From positions 1,813,001 through 1,877,000 of the forward strand of contig NZ_CP022548.1 of the NCBI RefSeq assembly GCF_002776575.1: a stretch of DNA of 64,000 nucleotides, written 5' to 3'. Shown in pieces: positions 8,248 to 19,067 of this stretch. The position numbers and the translations under genes are program-made. The notes under the pieces were generated by a model, which was given only the letters and a program-made list of their open reading frames with translations, did no database searches and was not told where the DNA came from. This DNA comes from Sphingorhabdus sp. YGSMI21 (GTDB lineage Bacteria; Pseudomonadota; Alphaproteobacteria; Sphingomonadales; Sphingomonadaceae). The stretch's first letter is position 1. Every line of letters starts with the position of its first letter.

Positions 8248-8925
8248 ATGCAGTTTGACGACGTAATCCTTGGCCGGCGCAGTATACGCGGCTACAAGCC
8301 GGACCCTGTTCCGCAGGAACTCATCGAGGAAATATTGGGACTGGCGATGCGCGCCCCCTCTTCGATGAACACGCAGCCCTATAATTTTTACGTCATAACC
8401 GGCGAGCCGCTGGAGAAAATCCGCGCCGGCAACACCGAGCGGATGCTGGCCGGGGTGCCGCAGTCGCGCGAATTCAGGACCGGAGAGGCCTTTGCAGGCG
8501 CGCATCGCGAGCGGCAGATCGGTGTGGCGAAACAGCTTTTCTCGGCGATGGGGATCGAGCGCGACGACAAGGAAGCGCGGCAGGACTGGGTGATGCGGGG
8601 ATTCCGCCAGTTTGATGCGCCGGTGTGTGTGATCATTACCTATGACAAGGTGCTCGACGGCAGCGACGATACGCCTTTTGATTGCGGCGCAGTGGCGACG
8701 GCGCTGGTCAACGCGGCCTGGTCGCGGGGGCTGGGCACGGTGATCAACAGCCAGGGCATCATGCAGTCGCCGGTGGTCCGCGAACATGCCGGCATTGCCG
8801 ATGACCAGGTGATCATGAAAAGTATTGCACTCGGCTGGCCGGACGAGAGCTTTCCTGCCAATGCCGTGGTGTCGGAGCGGAAGCCGGTGGATGAGGCTGC
8901 CGTGTTTGTGGGGTTCGACGGCTAG
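8248..8925 (+). CDS. Nitroreductase family FMN enzyme
   Basis: The 225-residue protein starts with the nitroreductase signature MQFDDVILGRRSIRGYKPDPVP. It continues with MRAPSSMNTQPYNFYVITG, the phosphate- and FMN-binding N-terminal region, and has the late helix GLGTVINSQG and the IALGWPDE segment near the C-terminus. These FMN-dependent homodimers reduce nitroaromatics, quinones or enones with NAD(P)H; the true substrate cannot be read. The ATG at 8248 has GGAG seven bases upstream; an earlier start at 8191 would add 19 unrelated residues. The gene stands alone, followed by a repeat cluster. Confidence 0.9.
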   Translation: MQFDDVILGRRSIRGYKPDPVPQELIEEILGLAMRAPSSMNTQPYNFYVITGEPLEKIRAGNTERMLAGVPQSREFRTGEAFAGAHRERQIGVAKQLFSAMGIERDDKEARQDWVMRGFRQFDAPVCVIITYDKVLDGSDDTPFDCGAVATALVNAAWSRGLGTVINSQGIMQSPVVREHAGIADDQVIMKSIALGWPDESFPANAVVSERKPVDEAAVFVGFDG

Positions 8926-8936
8926 GGGACTCCGCG

Positions 8937-9098
8937 TGCCCCTGCGAAGGCAGGGGCACATCTCCCGCACGCGCCAAGCGGGACCAACGTGAGATGGATA
9001 GCTGCCTTCGCAGGCACACGTGTGCTCCGCACTTGATGCGGAGCCCTGCGCCACCAGCAGCCATCCTTGCCGCCAGAGCTCCGCATCGAGTGCGGAGC
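8937..9098. repeat. Cluster of palindromic intergenic repeats
   Basis: Three hairpins lie between the nitroreductase and acs. The first is TGCCCCTGC at 8937-8945 with its exact complement at 8950-8958; a partial inverted copy of its core is at 9003-9013. The second is GCTCCGCA at 9024-9031 paired with 9037-9044. The third is the same arms at 9078-9085 and 9091-9098. The last two 21-base units are inverted copies differing at one position. This looks like a REP-type repeat family, possibly serving as terminators for the two convergent genes. Confidence 0.75.
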
Positions 9099-9102
9099 AC
9101 GG

Positions 9103-11058
<1,956 letters not shown>

Positions 11059-11141
11059 GGTTCGTCTCTCCTTATCGGCATCTGTTCTAGATAGTTTTTT
11101 CCGCCGCAAATATCAATTTTGTCCCTGCCGGTTTTTCCGGT

Positions 11142-12368
11142 TCAGGGCAGGCGCGTCAAGGCCTGTTCCTTGATGAATTTCCGGATCCATGCTTCGTCTG
11201 GAAACCCCTGCGCGATCCAGGCTGTCTCGATTTTGGCGAGGGTTTTCGCAACGAGCGGTCCCGGCTTCAATCCTTGGGCGATCAGGTCGCCACCGGTCAG
11301 CGGAAAGACCGGCGGTTGCCACCCGTCGAGTGCATCCAGAAGTTTAGGCAAAGCGGTGTCGTCGGCGAACAGGAGTGCGGCATCGCGGGCGCTGTCCACA
11401 CTGGTGCGATAAGCGAAGCCGCGAATATCGGCGAGACCCGTTTCGGGGCCACCGGCCTGGCCTCCTTGCGCGGCCAGAAGCCGTTCGCCGATCGCTCTCT
11501 GCTGTTTCTTCGACAGTTTCAGGCCCTTGGCAATATGGCTCGCCTTGTCCGCCTCCTTGGGCAGCAGCGCCACCAGCCGCCGGATCGCAAGGGGCTCGAC
11601 ATGATGCCGTTGCTCGCGCTCGACCAGACGATCGACCATGTCCCCGGCGTTTGAATCGAGGGGCTCGAAAATATGCCGGAAAATCCCGGCGTCCAGCATC
11701 TGGCTGACGGCAAATCGCGGGTCTCCGGTGGCGAGTAGTTTCAACAACTCGTCCGCCACCCGCTCGCGGGAAAGCGTCTCAAGCTTCGCTGCCGCAGCGG
11801 TGCAGGCTGCAAAGGCCTCGCTATCGACCTGATGCTGGCCGAAGCGCGCGAGAAAGCGGAAATAGCGCATGATCCGCAAATGGTCTTCCGCGATCCGTTC
11901 GGCGGCCGAACCGATGAAGCGGATGTGCAGATTTTCCAGATCGTCCAGACCGCCGAAATAGTCGAACACTTCCAGCGTGCCGGGATCGGCGGACAGGGCG
12001 TTGATCGTGAAATCCCGGCGCGCCGCATCCTCTTTCCAGTCATCGCTGAAGGCTACGGTTGCCCGCCGGCCATCGGTTGAGACATCGCGCCGCAGCGTGG
12101 TGATTTCGACGGGGCCATCGGGCAGCACGGCGGTGACAGTGCCATGGGCTATGCCGGTGGGAACGGTTTTAACGGACACGGCCGCAAGCCGTTCCATCAC
12201 ATCCTCCGGCAGCAGCGGGGTGGCGACATCGATATCCTTGACCGACAGGCCCAGCAACGTGTCGCGCACGGCGCCGCCGACAAAGCGCGCCTTGCCATCC
12301 AGCGCGGCGATCAATTCCGCGAGACCGGGCCTTTGTGTCCACTCTGCCGGCGGTATTGTCCTCGTCAC
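11142..12368 (-). CDS. CCA tRNA nucleotidyltransferase / poly(A) polymerase family
   Basis: The 408-residue protein has the class II nucleotidyltransferase head: FVGGAVRDTLLG, then DIDVATP with the metal-binding DxD, then RRDFTINAL and the RIAEDHLRIMRYFRFLARFG motif that binds the nucleotide. It adds or repairs the CCA end of tRNA. I choose the GTG at 12368, which overlaps the stop codon of the NUDIX gene (GTGA arrangement), rather than an upstream ATG inside that gene. It is the last gene of a DUF1285-NUDIX-CCA operon, an order conserved in many alphaproteobacteria. PcnB-type polyadenylation activity cannot be excluded from sequence alone. Confidence 0.9.
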   Translation of the reverse strand: MTRTIPPAEWTQRPGLAELIAALDGKARFVGGAVRDTLLGLSVKDIDVATPLLPEDVMERLAAVSVKTVPTGIAHGTVTAVLPDGPVEITTLRRDVSTDGRRATVAFSDDWKEDAARRDFTINALSADPGTLEVFDYFGGLDDLENLHIRFIGSAAERIAEDHLRIMRYFRFLARFGQHQVDSEAFAACTAAAAKLETLSRERVADELLKLLATGDPRFAVSQMLDAGIFRHIFEPLDSNAGDMVDRLVEREQRHHVEPLAIRRLVALLPKEADKASHIAKGLKLSKKQQRAIGERLLAAQGGQAGGPETGLADIRGFAYRTSVDSARDAALLFADDTALPKLLDALDGWQPPVFPLTGGDLIAQGLKPGPLVAKTLAKIETAWIAQGFPDEAWIRKFIKEQALTRLP

Positions 12369-12958
12369 CAGTCCAGCCTCTTTCCCAGATTGTTCAATAT
12401 GCCCGCGGTAATCCCCCAGATACGATAATCCTTCCAGTAAATCTCGTAATAATGGCGCTTGCGTCCGTTCCATGTGCCTTCGTGCGTGGTCCGGTTCTTC
12501 GGGTCGAGCAGGAATTCGAGCGGGGCTTCGAACCAGCTTTCCACTTCGCCGGGGTCAGGGACGAAGGGGAGGTCCGGCGGAATAACGCTCAACACGGGCT
12601 GGATATTATAGCCGCTGCCGGACTGGAAACTGTCGGTCAGGCCGATGATATCGACATGGCTGCGGTCCAGTGCGACTTCTTCGTGCGCCTCCCGGAGCGC
12701 CGCGTCGATCGGATCGCGGTCGCCGGGATCGATCTTGCCGCCGGGAAAGGCAACTTGTCCGGGATGGTTGCGCATATGCTGCGGGCGCTGCACGAAGATC
12801 ACGCCCGGATCGGGGCGGTCGGTCACTGCGATCAGCACCGCCGCGTCGCGCAGGATCTTCAGATCGTCGATATGGTCCCGCTCGTTGTAGAGAAGATGGT
12901 CGAGGTCATTTTCATGCCCCTTCACCAGCGCCTGTTCCAGCCGGTCGCGCAAGGTCAT
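12365..12958 (-). CDS. NUDIX hydrolase, CoA pyrophosphatase type
   Basis: The 197-residue protein contains the NUDIX box GGKIDPGDRDPIDAALREAHEEV, split here as G-x5-E-like and REAHEEV, at about residues 70-93. It is preceded by VFVQRPQHMRNHPGQVAFPG, the pattern of the CoaLike (NudL/YeaB) subgroup that cleaves CoA into 3',5'-ADP and phosphopantetheine. It overlaps DUF1285 upstream by ATGA and the CCA transferase downstream by four bases, so the three genes are translationally coupled. CoA specificity is inferred from subgroup motifs. Confidence 0.88.
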   Translation of the reverse strand: MTLRDRLEQALVKGHENDLDHLLYNERDHIDDLKILRDAAVLIAVTDRPDPGVIFVQRPQHMRNHPGQVAFPGGKIDPGDRDPIDAALREAHEEVALDRSHVDIIGLTDSFQSGSGYNIQPVLSVIPPDLPFVPDPGEVESWFEAPLEFLLDPKNRTTHEGTWNGRKRHYYEIYWKDYRIWGITAGILNNLGKRLDW

Positions 12959-13515
12959 TTATCGGTCGCCATCGGGAAAAACACACCGGACGACCAGATG
13001 CCGAGCGGATCGGCATTCTCTTCCAGCGCCAGCTCTACCAGTTCGTAATAGACCGGCCGTGCCAGTACGGCTTCGAGTGCCCTTCGAACCTGCAGATAGG
13101 GTTGCGGCTTGTCGGCGCCAAAGCGTAGCGGATGGTCGGCACCGGCGACCACCAGATGGTCGGTGTTGAGGCGGAAGGCGAGCGTGCGGTCCTTGCCGCT
13201 GCCCTGGCTTTCCAGTTCGACGGCGACAAAGGGCGCATCCTCGACCTCGATGCTCAGCTTCTGATAGGGCGTGACCAGCGCATAGCTGCCATCCGTTTCG
13301 CGGCGGAGGATGGTGGAAAAGGCGCGCACCATGGCCGGGCGCTGGATCGGATCACCCTGATGATACCAACTACCATCTGCGGCGATCCGCATCTCGCTGT
13401 CGCCGCTCTCCTTCGGGTCCCACTGGTCAACGGGCGGCAGCTTCTGTGCTTCGGCCATTTCCGCGATTTCCGCGATGGAGAGCGAGGCCAGTTCGGGTGG
13501 GGGCGTATAGGGCAT
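12955..13515 (-). CDS. DUF1285 domain protein
   Basis: The 186-residue protein matches DUF1285: an N-terminal helix, the block DGSWYHQGDPIQRPAMVRAFSTILRRE, the segment YALVTPYQKLSIEVEDAPFVAVE and a C-terminal PVYYELVELA stretch. The family folds as two small beta domains and its function is not settled. It is the first gene of the operon with the CoA-type NUDIX hydrolase and the CCA-adding enzyme. The start at 13515 follows the conserved N-terminal region directly. No signal peptide or membrane segment is visible, so it is cytoplasmic. Confidence 0.88.
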   Translation of the reverse strand: MPYTPPPELASLSIAEIAEMAEAQKLPPVDQWDPKESGDSEMRIAADGSWYHQGDPIQRPAMVRAFSTILRRETDGSYALVTPYQKLSIEVEDAPFVAVELESQGSGKDRTLAFRLNTDHLVVAGADHPLRFGADKPQPYLQVRRALEAVLARPVYYELVELALEENADPLGIWSSGVFFPMATDK

Positions 13516-13562
13516 GCAAGGGGACTATTGCCCGCCGGCATTTCTGTAAAGGCTTAGACTGT

Positions 13563-14075
13563 TTATCTCGTCCAGGGACCGAGCGTGCCGGTCTTCGGCA
13601 AGGCCTGAGCTGCGCTGGTGCGTACGAGCAAGCGCGAGGGTTCCCACGGCCCCGGCAGCGTCCATCCCGCCGTTCCTTCGGCAGAAAATCCGAAGAAGCG
13701 CTCATAATATTCCGGGTCGCCGATCATCACCAGCGGCAGCGGGTCATTGGGCTGGATTTCCTGCAGCAGCGCCGTCATCATCGCACGGCCGATCCCTTCG
13801 CGCTGGAAATCCGGGTAAACCGCCACCGGGCCGACCATGATCATCGGGTGCTTCTTGCCCTCTTCATCAGTCAGGGCGATTGGCCAGCACTGGATCGAGC
13901 CGAGCAATTCATGCTGTTCCTGATCCACCGCGGCCAGCGACAGCCCCTCAAGCATATCCATGCCTTCGCGCAGCCGATAGGCGGTGCGGTCGTGTCGATC
14001 CATGCCGAAAGCGGCGTCAAGCAACGCTTCGACAAGTTGCGGATCGATTTCGGCAAGAGGAATGATGCTGGTCAA
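13563..14075 (-). CDS. GNAT family N-acetyltransferase
   Basis: The 170-residue protein has the GNAT acetyl-CoA site: VGPVAVYPDFQREGIGRAMM (motif A with the Q/RxxGxG/A pyrophosphate loop) followed by PLVMIGDPEYYERFFGF, where the YY pair is typical of YhbS-like acetyltransferases. The likely cofactor is acetyl-CoA; the acceptor is unknown. Translation appears to begin at a TTG at 14075; I see no strong ribosome binding site, so the start is uncertain. It ends 47 bases upstream of the DUF1285 operon in the same direction and could be weakly linked to it. Confidence 0.85.
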   Translation of the reverse strand: MTSIIPLAEIDPQLVEALLDAAFGMDRHDRTAYRLREGMDMLEGLSLAAVDQEQHELLGSIQCWPIALTDEEGKKHPMIMVGPVAVYPDFQREGIGRAMMTALLQEIQPNDPLPLVMIGDPEYYERFFGFSAEGTAGWTLPGPWEPSRLLVRTSAAQALPKTGTLGPWTR

Positions 14076-14205
14076 GTCGTTGGTCTCGTATAATCAGGAA
14101 AAGCGCGCGCTACTCCGCTTTGCGGCAAAAGTCGAGCCGTATAGGTTGCATTTGCATGATTGGATTGCGCCAGCTAAAAGATTGATCTGTTAAGGGAGTT
14201 TGCGC

Positions 14206-15072
14206 GTGTCGGACCAGAATGAGCCAGTAAAACCATCGAAGGGCGATACGCCCAGCGCCGCCGCGTCAGCAAAGCCGGCCAGGCTGGGCGCGCTGCGCCG
14301 GGATCCCAAGGGCTGGCTTATCCTTGTGCTCGGCCTCGGCGCTCCTCTGGCTTTCCTTATTGCTGCTGCTGGCGGCGGCTTTGGCCTCTGGGGCTGGCAG
14401 GCCGGTCTGGCTGCGATACCCTGGATCATATTGGTGGCCGTTCTCACGCTGATCCTCGCGATCATCTTCATCGTGCTGAACCGGCGCAAGGGGCGCAAGA
14501 CCCGCTGGCCTCTGCTGGGGCTGGGAATGGTCGCGACGCTCGGCTTCCTCGTATTCTGGATTCCCTATGTAGTGGCGATTGCCACGCTGCCTGCCATTCA
14601 TGACATTACCACCGATCTTGCCGATCCGCCGCAGTTTACCGCGCTGACGCTGCGCGATGACAATTGGGACAATATCCCGGGAGCGGATGACAGCGACATG
14701 CGCGGGATGAACCCGCGCCAGCGCTGGGCGACGGTGCATCAGGACGCCTATCCCGACATCCGGTCGGTCCGCATCGATCAGCCGGTCGCGGTGGTGATCG
14801 AAAAAGCCAAAAGGCTGGCCGAAGATCGCGGCTGGGAAATTGTCAGTGTCGATCCGGCCTCCGGCAATCTTGAAGCAACCGACACGATCTCGCTGTTCCG
14901 GTTCAAGGATGACATCGTCATTCGGGCCCGCTCGGCAGAAAACGGGGCGTCGAGCATTATCGACATGCGCTCGGTCAGCCGCGTCGGCGTGCATGACATT
15001 GGCGCAAACGCCAAACGCGTCCGCCGTTTTCTGAGCGATCTGTCCGGGACGACGACCGCCGCTTCGCAATAG
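14206..15072 (+). CDS. DUF1499 membrane protein
   Basis: The 288-residue protein has a short polar N-terminus, three hydrophobic helices (about residues 35-55, 62-90 and 100-125), then a soluble DUF1499 domain. The domain includes PPQFTALT, the tyrosine-proline stretch AYPDIRSVRI, and SLFRFKDDIVIRAR near the C-terminus. DUF1499 proteins are uncharacterised and widespread in alphaproteobacteria, where some carry N-terminal membrane anchors. The GTG at 14206 has GGGAG seven bases upstream and is preferred to the TTG at 14200. It stands alone and ends 17 bases before a convergent gene. Confidence 0.85.
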   Translation: MSDQNEPVKPSKGDTPSAAASAKPARLGALRRDPKGWLILVLGLGAPLAFLIAAAGGGFGLWGWQAGLAAIPWIILVAVLTLILAIIFIVLNRRKGRKTRWPLLGLGMVATLGFLVFWIPYVVAIATLPAIHDITTDLADPPQFTALTLRDDNWDNIPGADDSDMRGMNPRQRWATVHQDAYPDIRSVRIDQPVAVVIEKAKRLAEDRGWEIVSVDPASGNLEATDTISLFRFKDDIVIRARSAENGASSIIDMRSVSRVGVHDIGANAKRVRRFLSDLSGTTTAASQ

Positions 15073-15089
15073 TTATGCTGTAGTGGAGG

Positions 15090-16256
15090 CTATTTGGCCG
15101 GGGTGAGTTTCAGCAACTGGCCGCCTTCGCCGTCTTCCAGCACATAGATCGCGCCGTCGGGTCCCTGTTCCACTTCACGGATACGATTGCCCATCAGAAA
15201 GCGCTCGGCCTCCTTGGCGCTGTCGCCGTCGAAGCTGACACGGATCAGCGCCTGGCTGGCGAGACCACCGATGAAGGCGCTGCCCTTCCATGCCGGGAAC
15301 AGATCGCCGGAATAGAAGATCAGCCCGCTGGGCGCGATCGTCGGCACCCAGGCAACTTTTGGAGCCTCGAATTCCGGGCGCGTGTCATGATTGGGGATTT
15401 TCCGCCCGTCATAATGATCGCCTTCCGAAACAATCGGATAGCCGTAATTGGCGGCCCGCTGCACAAGATTCAGCTCATCGCCGTCTTTCGGGCCCATTTC
15501 CTGATTCCACAGGCGCCCTTCGCTGTCGAAGGCGAGGCCGAGAATATTGCGATGGCCCAGAGACCAGATTTCCGGCAGCGCGCCGTCCTGGTCGACAAAG
15601 GGATTGTCCTTGGGGACGCTGCCATCGGGGTAGAGCCTGACAATCTTGCCGAGATTGGCTGTCATATCCTGCGCAGGGTCGAATTTCTGCCGGTCGCCGG
15701 AGCCAATGAAGAGATATTCGCCGTCGGGTGAAAAGGCGATGCGATGAGAATAATGCCCGTTCCCGGTCACCTTCGGCTTTTGCGTCCAGACGGTCTTGAG
15801 ATTTTTCAACGCCGGTTTCTCGCCGGAGAGAACCAGCTTTGCGCGGGCAACCACTGCGCCTCTGGTGTCGTCTTCGCCTTCTTCGACCCAGCTCAGATAG
15901 ACCATATTGCTGGTCGCGAAATCGGGCGCGAGCACAATATCGCCAAAGCCGCCCTGACCGCCATATGCGACCTCGGGAACACCGCTGATTTCGGTTTTCT
16001 TCCCTTCGGCATCAACCAGCTGCAGTTTTCCCGCTTTTTCGCTCACCAGCATCCGGCCATCTGGGAGAAAGGTCATCGCCCAGGGTTCGTCGAAGCTGGC
16101 AATTGCGGTGGTCTCGAAAGGCTTGCGATCCACCGGAGAAATATCGGCCAGCGCCTGCGTTTCTGTCGAAGCGCCACCATTCGCCTGTGCATTTTCTCCA
16201 TTGGTGCAGGAAGCCATGAAGATTGCGATCGAAAGCGAAAGTCCAATATTTTTCAT
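15090..16256 (-). CDS. PQQ-dependent sugar dehydrogenase-like lipoprotein
   Basis: The 388-residue protein begins with a lipoprotein signal ending in MASC, so it is likely anchored in the periplasm. The mature part is a six-bladed beta-propeller of the GSDH/soluble aldose sugar dehydrogenase (YliI/Asd) family. Markers are [21 protein letters not shown], the [22 protein letters not shown] block with the conserved histidine, [14 protein letters not shown] and the tail [23 protein letters not shown]. Members oxidise aldoses with PQQ and calcium, but many relatives are untested. No PQQ synthesis genes are in the window. The start at 16256 keeps a compact signal peptide. Confidence 0.88.
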   Translation of the reverse strand: MKNIGLSLSIAIFMASCTNGENAQANGGASTETQALADISPVDRKPFETTAIASFDEPWAMTFLPDGRMLVSEKAGKLQLVDAEGKKTEISGVPEVAYGGQGGFGDIVLAPDFATSNMVYLSWVEEGEDDTRGAVVARAKLVLSGEKPALKNLKTVWTQKPKVTGNGHYSHRIAFSPDGEYLFIGSGDRQKFDPAQDMTANLGKIVRLYPDGSVPKDNPFVDQDGALPEIWSLGHRNILGLAFDSEGRLWNQEMGPKDGDELNLVQRAANYGYPIVSEGDHYDGRKIPNHDTRPEFEAPKVAWVPTIAPSGLIFYSGDLFPAWKGSAFIGGLASQALIRVSFDGDSAKEAERFLMGNRIREVEQGPDGAIYVLEDGEGGQLLKLTPAK

Positions 16257-16409
16257 GAGTTTCCCGTGTTTTACCATCAAGTTTATACCACTCGTCCTTA
16301 CAGGTCATTATAGGGGAGCCCAGGCCATTTTCCTAGGCCAATCCGAGCTTTTTTACCCTTGAATTGTCCTGTTCATCGCTTGATTACCATTATTGGTTAA
16401 GGCGGGCGC

Positions 16410-17735
16410 ATGTTTGGACGAAAATCGAAAGGCGATGACCCGCGCCCGCAGTCGGCGGTTTCCCATGGTGTGGGCATTGCCGGCCTGCTCGGTTTGGCTT
16501 GCTGGGTCCTGATCGCCCGCCAATATGGTCTGGCCGGCCCCTATTCCGCGCTCGCCGCCTGTCTAGCTTGTGCGGTGCCGATGGTGATCTGGTCCCTGCT
16601 GAAGGACAAGGTACATCTGCGGCCGTCCACCGGCATGGACTGGGACAAGCCCAAAGCGCTCAAAGAAACTTTTGACATCAGCCTGGTAAAGCTCGCCGGC
16701 CTCTGGGCAACCTGGGGTATAATTGGGACCATCTACTGCGTCGGACGCTGGTACTGGACCGGTCAATATCAATTTTCGATGGAAATAATGGAAGCAGCGG
16801 CGCCATGGCTGTTCGTGCTGTCGATCCCCTATGTCCTGTTCATGGACCGCTTTGCCGTCGAACCGCGTGACGGCGCCTGGCATTTTGGCCAGCTGCTAAC
16901 CGGCCGGAGAAGCGAGTTCGACCGGCAGCAGATCTACCACCATCTCCGCGCCTGGGCCGTGAAGGGCTTTTTTCTGGCGTTCATGCTGTCGATCGTGCCC
17001 GGCGGCTTTGCCGATCTGGTCCGGCTGGATCTCGATGGACTGGCGAGCAATCCTGTGGCGATCGCCCATTGGCTGATTATCGCGATGTTCGTTGTCGACG
17101 TACAATTTGCTACGGTGGGCTATCTGCTGACGATGAAACCTCTCGATGCGCATATTCGCACCGCTAACCCCTATATGGCCGGCTGGGTCGCGGCGCTGAT
17201 CTGCTATCCGCCGTTCATCCTCATGGGCGAAGACGGTCCGCTCAACTATCATGTCAACACCGCCGACTGGTCCTACTGGCTTGCCGGCCAGTCCACCCTC
17301 CTCTGGATCTGGGGTGGCCTGCTCGTTTTCCTGACCGCTATCTACGCATGGGCGACGGTCGCATTTGGCCTGCGCTTCTCCAACCTCACCCATCGCGGCA
17401 TCCTGACCCACGGTCCCTACAGCTGGACCAAGCATCCTGCCTATGTTGCGAAAAACGCCTATTGGTGGCTCGCCACTATGCCGTTTCTGGTGACCTCCGG
17501 CAGTGTCACCGATTTCGTGCGCAATACGGTGCTGATAGCGGCGGTCAGCGGCGTCTATTACTGGCGCGCCAAGACCGAGGAAAAACATCTGCTCAGCGAC
17601 CCGGCCTATAAGGAATATGCCGAATGGATGGACCGCAATGCGCCGCTGCCCCGGGTGCTGAACCGGATCAAGCGCCGTATCGGCTGGTGGGCACCGGACC
17701 GGGGAGATGGACCGGAATTCCAGCCTGCCGAATAA
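16410..17735 (+). CDS. Isoprenylcysteine methyltransferase-like membrane protein
   Basis: The 441-residue polytopic protein has about ten hydrophobic segments. Its C-terminal region carries the ICMT/PEMT-like signature: RGILTHGPYSWTKHPAYVAKNAYWW, then a glutamate-rich EEKHLLSDPAYKEYAEW, where the RHP-like and EE motifs bind S-adenosylmethionine. Bacterial members are membrane methyltransferases of mostly unknown lipid or protein substrates. Compared with usual family members of about 200 residues it has a long N-terminal membrane extension. Its last 29 bases overlap an open extension of the next gene, but not the tag start chosen here. Confidence 0.8.
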   Translation: MFGRKSKGDDPRPQSAVSHGVGIAGLLGLACWVLIARQYGLAGPYSALAACLACAVPMVIWSLLKDKVHLRPSTGMDWDKPKALKETFDISLVKLAGLWATWGIIGTIYCVGRWYWTGQYQFSMEIMEAAAPWLFVLSIPYVLFMDRFAVEPRDGAWHFGQLLTGRRSEFDRQQIYHHLRAWAVKGFFLAFMLSIVPGGFADLVRLDLDGLASNPVAIAHWLIIAMFVVDVQFATVGYLLTMKPLDAHIRTANPYMAGWVAALICYPPFILMGEDGPLNYHVNTADWSYWLAGQSTLLWIWGGLLVFLTAIYAWATVAFGLRFSNLTHRGILTHGPYSWTKHPAYVAKNAYWWLATMPFLVTSGSVTDFVRNTVLIAAVSGVYYWRAKTEEKHLLSDPAYKEYAEWMDRNAPLPRVLNRIKRRIGWWAPDRGDGPEFQPAE

Positions 17736-17772
17736 AATTGTCGGACTCATCAACAGCGGTTATTCCTGTCTT

Positions 17773-18348
17773 ATGACGGTGATCGGAACGGACGGGAAGC
17801 ACCGCTGCTTCGGCGGGCAGGCGGGCAAGGAATTTTACGGCGACTATCACGACCGGGAATGGGGCGTGCCGGTGCACGACGACCGGTTGCTTTTCGAAAA
17901 TCTGATCCTGGAGGGTGCGCAGGCGGGCCTGAGCTGGGAAACAGTGCTGCGCAAACGCGACGGCTATCGCCGCGCCTTTCACGGCTTTGATATTGAGCGG
18001 TGCGCGGCAACGGGTGATGACGAACTGGAAGCCCTGCGCGAGGATTCCGGCATCATTCGCAACCGGCTGAAAATTTACTCCGTCCGCAAGAACGCGCGGG
18101 CCTTTCTGGAGATACAGGCGGAATATGGCAGTTTCGATGCCTGGCTCTGGGGCCATCTGGACGGGCCGCCGCCGGTAAACCGGCCCAGGCATTTTTCGGA
18201 AATGGCAAGCACGTCACTGGTCAGCGATACAATATCCAAAGCGCTGAAAAAGCGCGGCATGAGTTTTGTCGGCAGCACTATCATCTATGCCTATATGCAG
18301 GCGATCGGGATGACCGACGACCATCTGGCCGGATGCTGGAAAGCCTAA
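17773..18348 (+). CDS. tag: DNA-3-methyladenine glycosylase I
   Basis: The 191-residue protein matches Tag of base excision repair, which removes 3-methyladenine. It shows RCFGG with the first zinc cysteine, YHDREWGVPVHDDRLLFENLILEGAQAGLSWETVLRKRDGYR covering the helix-hairpin core and catalytic glutamate region, and a C-terminal GMTDDHLAGCW supplying the last zinc ligands His and Cys. The ATG at 17773 is preferred because it places the first zinc cysteine close to the N-terminus as in E. coli. An upstream ATG at 17707 inside the methyltransferase gene is possible. The stop abuts a convergent cytochrome gene. Confidence 0.93.
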   Translation: MTVIGTDGKHRCFGGQAGKEFYGDYHDREWGVPVHDDRLLFENLILEGAQAGLSWETVLRKRDGYRRAFHGFDIERCAATGDDELEALREDSGIIRNRLKIYSVRKNARAFLEIQAEYGSFDAWLWGHLDGPPPVNRPRHFSEMASTSLVSDTISKALKKRGMSFVGSTIIYAYMQAIGMTDDHLAGCWKA

Positions 18349-18819
18349 TCAGCCCGGGTTCTTGAGATAGGCGATCACATCCGCGCGTTTCTGCGCATCC
18401 GGCATGCCGGCAAAGATCATCTTGGTCTGGGGAATGACCTGCTGTGGTTTTTCCAGAAACTGGAACAGCTTTTCCTCGGTCCAGGTGATGCCGCTCTCGG
18501 CATTGGCCCTGCTATAATTAAACCCCGCGACCGTGCCGGCTTCCCGTCCAACGATATTGGCCAGCGACGGGCCGATCCGGTTCATTCCCGGATCGACGAC
18601 ATGGCAGGTGCGGCACTGCATGAAAGTGGCCTTGCCGGAGGCAGCATCACCGGTCAGGCTCGCGTAGGTAACCGCGGTATCGGCAGTGGCTGGCGGACCG
18701 CTATGTGCCGCTGAAGCCGCTTCGGAAACTGGCTCGGCGGGATCGGAGCTACCACCCGAGCAGCCTGCGGTCAAAACCGTCAAAGCCAGTACCGCGCCTA
18801 CCGTTTTCATGCCGAGCAT
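18349..18819 (-). CDS. Lipoprotein class I cytochrome c
   Basis: The 156-residue protein has a signal peptide ending in lipobox LTAGC and a Ser/Pro/Ala-rich linker. A c-type heme domain of about 100 residues follows with CRTCH, a proline-containing IGPSLANIVGREAG loop and KMIFAGM supplying the axial methionine. It resembles membrane-anchored cytochrome c550/c552 proteins that shuttle electrons from the bc1 complex to oxidase. The ATG at 18819 follows AGGAAAG by a few bases; a longer start at 18882 lacks that site. Its stop directly abuts the tag stop on the other strand. Confidence 0.9.
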   Translation of the reverse strand: MLGMKTVGAVLALTVLTAGCSGGSSDPAEPVSEAASAAHSGPPATADTAVTYASLTGDAASGKATFMQCRTCHVVDPGMNRIGPSLANIVGREAGTVAGFNYSRANAESGITWTEEKLFQFLEKPQQVIPQTKMIFAGMPDAQKRADVIAYLKNPG

Positions 18820-19067
18820 ATTCTTTCCTGTCGTTTGATGTTGAAGGCAAAATCCGTAGCTACGCTGCCTAATGCCGATCATACCGAAATTAAAGACCTT
18901 ATCTGCCGTTTTCGCCTCTTTGAGTGGCTCTTCTGGCTGGCGGTTTTTGCAAGGCGGGAAGCCGCGCTGGCGGGGCTATGAAAAAGCCGCTATCCGCGAT
19001 AGATGTTCGGAATGGAAAACAGGGCGCTGGTAGTGTGCCGGATCGCGCGGTTGAAAGAGAGCGGCTC

